DNA of 11,647 bases from Clostridia bacterium (GTDB lineage: Bacteria > Bacillota > Clostridia > Oscillospirales > CAG-272): contig JAFTIV010000162.1 in the NCBI GenBank assembly GCA_017456685.1, positions 1 through 11,647 of the forward strand, read 5' to 3'. Made by a program: the position numbers and the translations under genes. The notes beneath the pieces are model-generated. The model did no database searches. It saw only the letters and a program-made list of their open reading frames with translations, and was not told where the DNA came from. Shown here piece by piece: positions 6,980 through 11,647 of the stretch (the first letter of the stretch is position 1; every line of letters starts with the position of its first letter).

Positions 6980-7054
6980 TGGAGCTGGCGAACGGAGTCG
7001 AACCATCAACCTGCTGATTACAAATCAGCTGCTCTGCCATTGAGCCACGCCAGC
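6980..7054 (-). tRNA. tRNA-Thr (anticodon TGT)
   Basis: On the minus strand GCTGGCG pairs with CGCCAGC, followed by discriminator T and encoded CCA. The anticodon stem GCTGA/TCAGC encloses TTTGTAA, giving anticodon TGT, which reads ACA-type Thr codons. D and T arms (GGTTCGACTCC) are standard. It is the first gene of a two-tRNA operon. Confidence 0.96.
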
Positions 7055-7077
7055 ACATTTTTTCTGTGACGGTTGTT

Positions 7078-7106
7078 ATTTTAACATATAATTTTATACT
7101 TGTCAA
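7078..7106 (-). promoter_or_regulatory. Sigma-A promoter of the tRNA operon
   Basis: On the minus strand a TTGACA -35 box (7101-7106) and a TAAAAT -10 box (7078-7083) are separated by exactly 17 bases, with start expected near 7070, shortly before tRNA-Thr. The A/T tracts beyond the -35 (7107-7130) would serve as an UP element. Confidence 0.85.
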
Positions 7107-7154
7107 TATGTTTTTTTATTTTTTTAAAAGAAATTTTATATTTTAGCTTTTCGA

Positions 7155-7183
7155 TTGACACGGGCTTGTTAAAAAGCTATAAT
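7155..7183 (+). promoter_or_regulatory. Perfect-consensus sigma-A promoter for the membrane protein operon
   Basis: TTGACA (7155-7160), 17-base spacer, TATAAT (7178-7183): a full match to the consensus, preceded by an AT-rich stretch. Transcription would begin near 7190, leaving a leader of roughly 25 bases before the ATG at 7214. It is divergent from the tRNA promoter; the two -35 boxes are 48 bases apart. Confidence 0.9.
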
Positions 7184-7213
7184 ATAAATATATTATTCGC
7201 AAAGGAGCGCTTT

Positions 7214-8488
7214 ATGAAGGACAATTATTATAAAAGCTTAAAAAAGTGCTTTTCTACTGTAAAATATTTGTATTCCTGCAAGGAGCTTGACACAAGGACG
7301 CTTGATGCGGTCACTCAAGAAATAAGATATATAAGAGGTCAATTTGGTGAAAAAATGCCTAAAAAGGCAAGAGAGCTTTTTGTATATTGCACGGACACGC
7401 TTCTTTCGCTAATAGAGCTTGACGAGAGAAAAAAGATACTTGATTTTGTTGAGGTTATAAGGGAAATGCCCGACATTTACCTTGGTGAGAGGAATATTTA
7501 TTCCTTTCAAGATAAAATAGATGACTTCCGCAAAAAATACGGAAAGGAATATTTTGAGGGGATAGATAGCGTTTATCCGCGATTTACTAAAAAAGCCCCT
7601 AAAAATGCCCTCAGCTTCTTTTCACCCTCAAGCGATGAGGAATTTAAGAAAAAACACCCTGTTGGCTATGTGCTTTTGGTAATGCTTGGAATTCTTGCTT
7701 TTCTTACACCGCTTATTTTGTTTATAATTTTTCCGCTTGGGATTTTTGAGGAGTATGCATTAAGCACAGGCTGGGGCGGTCTTGCTATCGTAGCCTGCCT
7801 TATGATGGGCGTTGGATTTTTCAATCTTGTTGCTGCAATTATTCATCAATATCTTGGACACAAGCTTACGATTATATGCATTTTCGGTGGCGGAGCGCTC
7901 GTAGGAATTAGCATTTTGTTTACCTTCCATCCGTTTTTCGCAAGCCTTATTCCTAACGATGTAGTAACCCTTTATTTTGTTACGCTTTTGTTTCTTATTG
8001 TATCGGCATTTTTGTATTTCTTTTTTGGAAGAAGCGGAATTTCAATGTGGCTTAAGCGTGCAAGAAAATGCACCTTGTCTGGTAAAATGACAAGGGGAGT
8101 GGCTAATTTTCTGCTTTATAAGGAGGCACATAAGCAGGAGGGAATGGGCGCGCTTTATTTTGTGAATATTGTGTTTGTCTTAGCCTTTGCGATAGCGCTT
8201 GCTATGTCGCTTCTTTTGGGGATGATAAAAATATTTGCCATTCCTATTCTTTCGGTCTGCTTGATAGTTTATTTACTTAATATATTTTTCGTCGTCTTTT
8301 TAAGGCTTCAGGAAAATATTGATGCCTACGGGACGCCGATAATACTTCTTAGGAAAAATCCCAGCACGGGCAGGTATGAATCTATTTTTACAGATATACT
8401 ATTCGTTTTACTTCCTATAGGGGTTGCCACCGCGCACATTCTTTTAGTAGGCGACCTTTATGGGGTTGATTTAAGATTTTTTAATTAG
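7214..8488 (+). CDS. Multi-pass membrane protein of unknown function
   Basis: I do not recognise the family. The 424-residue product has a soluble, charged, probably helical N-terminal part (about 1-150) and then about seven hydrophobic segments, the first beginning near VGYVLLVMLGILAFL and the last near FTDILFVLLPIGVA. The N-terminal part contains many Lys, Glu and Asp with no signal peptide, so it should face the cytosol. I chose the ATG at 7214 because AAAGGAG (7201-7207) is six bases upstream and the promoter -10 box lies at 7178; the longer frame from TTG 7100 would run through the promoter. It is the first gene of an operon with a very strong promoter, followed after nine bases by an 85-residue gene. 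The stop TAG overlaps the next ribosome binding site. Confidence 0.85.
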   Translation: MKDNYYKSLKKCFSTVKYLYSCKELDTRTLDAVTQEIRYIRGQFGEKMPKKARELFVYCTDTLLSLIELDERKKILDFVEVIREMPDIYLGERNIYSFQDKIDDFRKKYGKEYFEGIDSVYPRFTKKAPKNALSFFSPSSDEEFKKKHPVGYVLLVMLGILAFLTPLILFIIFPLGIFEEYALSTGWGGLAIVACLMMGVGFFNLVAAIIHQYLGHKLTIICIFGGGALVGISILFTFHPFFASLIPNDVVTLYFVTLLFLIVSAFLYFFFGRSGISMWLKRARKCTLSGKMTRGVANFLLYKEAHKQEGMGALYFVNIVFVLAFAIALAMSLLLGMIKIFAIPILSVCLIVYLLNIFFVVFLRLQENIDAYGTPIILLRKNPSTGRYESIFTDILFVLLPIGVATAHILLVGDLYGVDLRFFN

Positions 8489-8497
8489 GAGCTTTAT

Positions 8498-8755
8498 ATG
8501 TTTATTATTCGTTTTTCCTTTTCGTCCTTTCAGGATTATTCGCGCGTTGGCTACGACAGCTATTCTATTAGCTACTCTATAATCCCAGATGGAAAAAAGC
8601 GCGACGAGGATGATTTTGAGGTGCCTGAGCATTTTACACTTGAGCAGGCAAGAGAGCTTGCCAAAAGAATGAAGAAATGTATGGAAGAGAACGGGTACGG
8701 CGGTTGGCTTGCGTACAGATACGCCCTTGAGGGCATGGGGGTAAAAATTGACTGA
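8498..8755 (+). CDS. Small hypothetical protein (85 residues)
   Basis: Not recognised. The start is supported by TAGGAG (8486-8491), six bases before the ATG. The first third is aromatic and Ser/Tyr-rich (MFIIRFSFSSFQDY, then SYSISYSI), consistent with beta strands. The remainder looks like an amphipathic helix (EHFTLEQARELAKRMKKCME) ending in Gly-rich turns. There is no signal peptide, transmembrane helix or zinc motif. Its stop TGA overlaps the mnmM start by eight bases, so translation is probably coupled. The TGA here is a normal stop, which argues against a TGA-as-Trp code. Confidence 0.75.
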   Translation: MFIIRFSFSSFQDYSRVGYDSYSISYSIIPDGKKRDEDDFEVPEHFTLEQARELAKRMKKCMEENGYGGWLAYRYALEGMGVKID

Positions 8756-9353
8756 TTTACTTACTTTACAGAAAAGCTTTATCTTAGAGCATCTAAAGGA
8801 AGGCGACACCTGTGCGGATTTTACAATGGGAAACGGACACGATACGCTGTTTCTGTCAAAAACCGTTGGCGCGCGTGGCAGGGTTTATGCCTTTGATATT
8901 CAGCCCGAGGCTTTAGTTAGCACTCGCACGCGTCTTGAGGGCGAGGGCGCGCCCGAAAATTACACGCTTATAAACGATAGCCACTCAAACCTTGGCTTGT
9001 ACATAGACGGCAAAATCAAGGCGGGAATGTTCAATCTTGGCTACCTGCCGGGAAGCGGAAAAAAGACCGTCACAACTATGAGGGAAACGACAATTCCCGC
9101 GGTGCTTGGCGCGATTGAGAGGCTTGATAGCCACTCAGTGCTTCTTGTTGCGGTTTACCCTGGACACGCGGAGGGCGATGCCGAGGGGCGCGAGCTTGAG
9201 GCGCTTTTTGAGAGAATTTCTCGCTTTGCGCTTAGCGTTATGAAGGTAAAAATCATAAATTCACCGACCTCACCGTACTTTTTTGTGCTTGAAACAGGAA
9301 AGAAAAGCATAGAGGAATTCATAGAGGCAAATGGAACAATTTTTGAAAAATGA
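8748..9353 (+). CDS. mnmM: tRNA mnm5s2U34 methyltransferase MnmM (YtqB family)
   Basis: A class I SAM-dependent methyltransferase of the YtqB/MnmM family. In Gram-positive bacteria MnmM methylates the wobble uridine (nm5s2U34 to mnm5s2U34) of several tRNAs. The SAM-binding motif appears as DFTMGNGHDTLFL, followed by VYAFDIQPEAL (acidic residue binding SAM ribose), the family hallmark MFNLGYLPG, TTIPAV, and a conserved-looking VYPGHAEG near the end of the core. The 201-residue length fits. The start is a TTG at 8748, overlapping the previous gene by eight bases; a GGGGG tract a few bases upstream is a modest ribosome binding site. No other early start keeps the whole SAM domain. It lies between two uncharacterised genes in the operon. 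Confidence 0.92.
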   Translation: MTDLLTLQKSFILEHLKEGDTCADFTMGNGHDTLFLSKTVGARGRVYAFDIQPEALVSTRTRLEGEGAPENYTLINDSHSNLGLYIDGKIKAGMFNLGYLPGSGKKTVTTMRETTIPAVLGAIERLDSHSVLLVAVYPGHAEGDAEGRELEALFERISRFALSVMKVKIINSPTSPYFFVLETGKKSIEEFIEANGTIFEK

Positions 9354-9361
9354 GGACTTTT

Positions 9362-9949
9362 ATGAAAATAAAATTATTAGCGCTTTTGTGCGTTTTATTG
9401 ACACTTGGTGCGCTGTTTCTTGTCGGCTGTAACGAGCAAGAGCCCTCGTCAGCTGAGCCGAGTCAAGGAGCGCCAAGCAAGCTACAGACCCCCGTTGTTA
9501 CAATCGAGGGTGACAAAAATGCCACATGGAGTGCAATTTCTGGTGCTGTAGCATATGAATACAAGATAAATGATGGCGAGATAATCCGCATAGATGCGAG
9601 CACAACGAGCATTAAGCTTCTCGGCACAGAGAAAATAGTAGTGCGCGCAATCGGTGACGGGACAAGCACCACAAATAGCGAATGGAGCGCCCCTGTGTAT
9701 GTAAGCGTGCCTCAGCTACCTAAGCCGACCCTTTCGGTGCAGAGCTTTGGCGATACTGTCGTTGTTACTTGGGACAGAGATGCCCGCGCAAGTGGCTATA
9801 AATACCGCCTAAACGCAGATGCAGAAAAAATGCTTGAGGGCGATTTTCTCGGCTTTCAAATTGCCAAGGGTGATACGCTTTATGTGTGCGCAATCGGCAA
9901 TGGTACAGATTATCTTGACAGCGACTGGGCAATTGTGAAGCCCGAATAG
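9362..9949 (+). CDS. Lipoprotein with two Fn3-like repeats
   Basis: A 195-residue secreted lipoprotein. The signal peptide MKIKLLALLCVLLTLGALFL ends in a lipobox LVGC, so the mature protein would be lipid-anchored at Cys23 on the outer face of the membrane. A Ser/Pro/Glu-rich linker follows, then two related beta-sandwich units: ATWSAISGAVAYEYKIN with VVRAIGDGT...SEWS, and VTWDRDARASGYKYRLN with YVCAIGNGT...SDWA. These look like Fn3-type modules. I prefer ATG 9362, with GAGG (9352-9355) six bases upstream, over ATG 9350, which overlaps the mnmM stop and gives a less typical signal. A terminator follows, so it ends the operon. The ligand is unknown. Confidence 0.85.
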   Translation: MKIKLLALLCVLLTLGALFLVGCNEQEPSSAEPSQGAPSKLQTPVVTIEGDKNATWSAISGAVAYEYKINDGEIIRIDASTTSIKLLGTEKIVVRAIGDGTSTTNSEWSAPVYVSVPQLPKPTLSVQSFGDTVVVTWDRDARASGYKYRLNADAEKMLEGDFLGFQIAKGDTLYVCAIGNGTDYLDSDWAIVKPE

Positions 9950-9957
9950 CTATATCT

Positions 9958-9987
9958 AAAAGCAGGGCGCGCATAGCTCTGCTTTTT
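9958..9987 (+). terminator. Rho-independent terminator after the lipoprotein gene
   Basis: An 11-bp stem (9958-9968 with 9976-9986, one G-T pair) with the loop GCGCATA and A and T runs flanking it. It starts nine bases after the lipoprotein stop. Confidence 0.82.
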
Positions 9988-10016
9988 AAATTTTATAGGT
10001 TTTTGTTGATAGGTAC

Positions 10017-10045
10017 TTGAAAAAATGCGTAAGTTATAGTAAAAT
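10017..10045 (+). promoter_or_regulatory. Likely sigma-A promoter of icd
   Basis: TTGAAA (10017-10022) and TAAAAT (10040-10045) are separated by 17 bases, with the start site expected about 25 bases upstream of the ATG. This gene is isolated by a terminator upstream, so it needs its own promoter; a second TATAGT at 10035-10040 has poor spacing. Confidence 0.65.
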
Positions 10046-10077
10046 GTATGAGAAAATAAAAAAAGAGGTATTTTACT

Positions 10078-11295
10078 ATGGAAAAGATTAAAATGACGAC
10101 TCCGCTTGTTGAAATGGACGGAGACGAAATGACAAGAATCATTTGGAAAATGATTAAGGACGAGCTTCTTTTGCCCTTTGTCGAGCTCAAGACCGAATAT
10201 TACGACCTCGGCTTGCCTGAAAGAGAGCGTACAAAGGACAAGGTTACATATGATTCTGCATACGCAAACCAAAAGTATGGTGTTGCTGTAAAGTGTGCAA
10301 CAATCACCCCTAATAAGCAAAGAGTAGAGGAGTACAACCTCAGCGAAATGTGGAAGAGCCCTAACGGAACTATTCGTGCAATTCTTGATGGAACAGTTTT
10401 CCGCGCCCCTATTCTTATCGACTCAATAAAGCCTGCGGTTCGCAACTGGAAGAAGCCTATCACAATCGCGCGTCACGCGTATGGTGATGTTTACAAGGCA
10501 ACAGAGTACAGAGTGCCAACCGAGGGAAAGGCTGAGCTTGTGTTCACTGACAAGAACGGAAACGAGAGCCTAAGAAAGACAATATATGACTTTGAGTGCC
10601 CAGGCGTGCTTCAGGGTCAGTACAACAAGGATAGCTCTATTCGCTCCTTTGCACACTCGTGCTTCAATTACGCAATCCAAACAAAGCAGGACCTCTGGTT
10701 CGCAACTAAGGACACAATCTCAAAGCAATACGACCAAACCTTTAAGCTCATCTTCCAAGAGATTTTCGAGGCTGATTACAAGACAAAATTCGAGGAGCTT
10801 GGAATTGAGTATTTCTACACCCTTATCGACGATGCTGTTGCACGCGTAATTCGCTCGGAGGGTGGCTATATTTGGGCTTGCAAGAACTACGACGGAGATG
10901 TAATGTCTGATATGGTATCAACCGCATTTGGCTCGCTCGCTATGATGACCTCTGTGCTTGTTTCGCCTAACGGACAGTATGAGTACGAGGCTGCACACGG
11001 CACAGTTACAAGACACTACTATCGCTACCTAAAGGGAGAGCAAACCTCTACAAACCCAATGGCAACAATCTATGCTTGGAGTGGCGCACTTCGCAAGCGC
11101 GGAGAAATCGACGGTCTTGACAAGCTCGTGGACTTCGCAAACAAGCTTGAGCAGGCTTGCATCGACACACTCAACGACGGAATTATGACAAAGGACCTCG
11201 TTGGTCTTGTTGTTGAGGGCACAAGCGTTACCTCGGTTAATACCCTTGAGTTTATCAAGGCTATTCGTGAAAGATTGGAAGCAAAGCTCGCATAA
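10078..11295 (+). CDS. icd: NADP-dependent isocitrate dehydrogenase, eukaryote-like type
   Basis: Cytosolic enzyme converting isocitrate to 2-oxoglutarate, CO2 and NADPH. At 405 residues it matches the homodimeric type seen in eukaryotic IDH1/2 and some bacteria rather than the E. coli type. The substrate motif SPNGTIR is at 94-100 with Arg100, and the second isocitrate arginine is Arg132 in ARHAYGD. The metal-binding aspartates fall in LIDDAVAR (Asp251) and NYDGDVMSD (Asp274, Asp278). The NADP-binding region includes [10 protein letters not shown]. An AGAGG site (10064-10068) precedes the ATG by nine bases. The gene is monocistronic, with its own promoter and a strong terminator, and probably supplies 2-oxoglutarate for glutamate synthesis together with NADPH. 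Citrate synthase and aconitase are not in the window. Confidence 0.96.
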   Translation: MEKIKMTTPLVEMDGDEMTRIIWKMIKDELLLPFVELKTEYYDLGLPERERTKDKVTYDSAYANQKYGVAVKCATITPNKQRVEEYNLSEMWKSPNGTIRAILDGTVFRAPILIDSIKPAVRNWKKPITIARHAYGDVYKATEYRVPTEGKAELVFTDKNGNESLRKTIYDFECPGVLQGQYNKDSSIRSFAHSCFNYAIQTKQDLWFATKDTISKQYDQTFKLIFQEIFEADYKTKFEELGIEYFYTLIDDAVARVIRSEGGYIWACKNYDGDVMSDMVSTAFGSLAMMTSVLVSPNGQYEYEAAHGTVTRHYYRYLKGEQTSTNPMATIYAWSGALRKRGEIDGLDKLVDFANKLEQACIDTLNDGIMTKDLVGLVVEGTSVTSVNTLEFIKAIRERLEAKLA

Positions 11296-11300
11296 AAAGC

Positions 11301-11330
11301 AAAAGAACGGACACATTGTCCGTTCTTTTT
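11301..11330 (+). terminator. Bidirectional terminator between icd and the metallophosphoesterase gene
   Basis: A perfect 13-bp stem (11301-11313 with 11317-11329) around the loop CAT, with A-run and T-run on the two flanks. It serves two convergent genes. A second small hairpin, AAGGGG-gga-CCCCTT (11336-11350), lies between it and the stop of the minus-strand gene. Confidence 0.92.
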
Positions 11331-11355
11331 GTGCAAAGGGGGGACCCCTTCTTGA

Positions 11356-11647
11356 TTATTGTTGCTTTTTAAATCTCAAAAGCAGGTTCGTGTCGTGGTC
11401 CCAGTAGTCGTTTTTTGTTCCTATATAGTAAATAATATCCTCCTCGGTTACAAGACGGAAGTGATTAAGGTCACAGCAGACATTAAAGCCAAAGGGCATA
11501 TAAAGCCCGCCCGCACGATGAACATGGCCAAAGAGATTTAATACCCCTTCCTTGTAATCCTTGGGCTTGTGAACGAGGTGAAAATCGTAACCGCCAAAGG
11601 AAATATCAGCGCTTCTTAAAACATCCTTGAAGCCGTTTTTTAGACAC
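11356..11647 (-). CDS. Calcineurin-like metallophosphoesterase, C-terminal part (partial)
   Basis: The minus strand has an open frame from the right edge to a TAA at 11356-11358, about 96 codons, so the start lies outside the window. It contains YDFHLVHKP and then LFGHVHRAGG (GHVH at 11518-11529), the metal-binding GHxH motif of the calcineurin-like phosphoesterase superfamily, followed by NVCCDLNHFRLVTEEDI, which resembles the usual tail of small bacterial phosphoesterases. The N-terminal D-x-H and GD-x-x-D metal motifs would lie beyond the edge. The enzyme should be cytosolic; its substrate (nucleic acid, nucleotide or phosphoprotein) cannot be inferred. It is convergent with icd and shares the terminator region. 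Confidence 0.85.
   Translation of the reverse strand, partial: CLKNGFKDVLRSADISFGGYDFHLVHKPKDYKEGVLNLFGHVHRAGGLYMPFGFNVCCDLNHFRLVTEEDIIYYIGTKNDYWDHDTNLLLRFKKQQ

Noticed and set aside
7100..7213. Extended start (TTG 7100) for the membrane protein
   Set aside because: It would read through the perfect promoter and its -10 box; ATG 7214 has a strong ribosome binding site.
9350..9361. ATG 9350 as lipoprotein start
   Set aside because: ATG 9362 has GAGG at correct spacing and gives a canonical lipoprotein signal peptide.

Overview
The window looks like a piece of an uncultured, probably gut-associated Clostridia (Bacillota) chromosome. The basis is AGGAG-type ribosome binding sites, sigma-A type promoters (one a perfect TTGACA-17-TATAAT), tRNAs with encoded CCA ends, a YtqB/MnmM-type methyltransferase, and GH2/GH31 proteins with the style of Clostridia sugar-degradation loci. 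The species cannot be named from the sequence. The genetic code appears to be standard: TGA ends three normal genes and TGG is used for Trp throughout.

Region 1 (1-6428, + strand) is a tightly packed operon whose promoter lies outside the window. It runs: tail of an upstream gene (ATGA overlap), low-molecular-weight protein tyrosine phosphatase, DUF1295 membrane reductase-like protein (TTG start inside a TTGA overlap), a large MFS transporter joined in frame to a GH2 glycosidase, and a GH31 alpha-xylosidase-like enzyme, then a strong terminator. The transporter-GH2 gene is the most striking item. Transporter and hydrolase are one reading frame with almost no linker, and that frame is broken once, by a TGA at 1854-1856 where Trp is expected. 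All other key residues are intact. If functional, the design imports an oligosaccharide and hydrolyses it at the inner face of the membrane, with GH31 removing alpha-linked sugars.

Region 2 (6429-7106) carries no protein gene. It holds an array of about 108-bp direct repeats rich in small hairpins, each full unit carrying 14 bases identical to the 3' end of the neighbouring tRNA-Tyr, then a terminator and a minus-strand tRNA-Thr(TGT)-tRNA-Tyr(GTA) operon with its own promoter.

Region 3 (7155-9987, + strand) starts from a perfect-consensus promoter divergent from the tRNA promoter. It encodes an unknown multi-pass membrane protein, an unknown 85-residue protein, MnmM (tRNA wobble uridine methyltransferase) and a small lipoprotein with two Fn3-like repeats, and ends at a terminator.

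Region 4 (10017-11330, + strand) is a single gene for a eukaryote-type NADP isocitrate dehydrogenase with its own promoter and terminator. A convergent, partial metallophosphoesterase gene (11356 to the right edge, - strand) closes the window.
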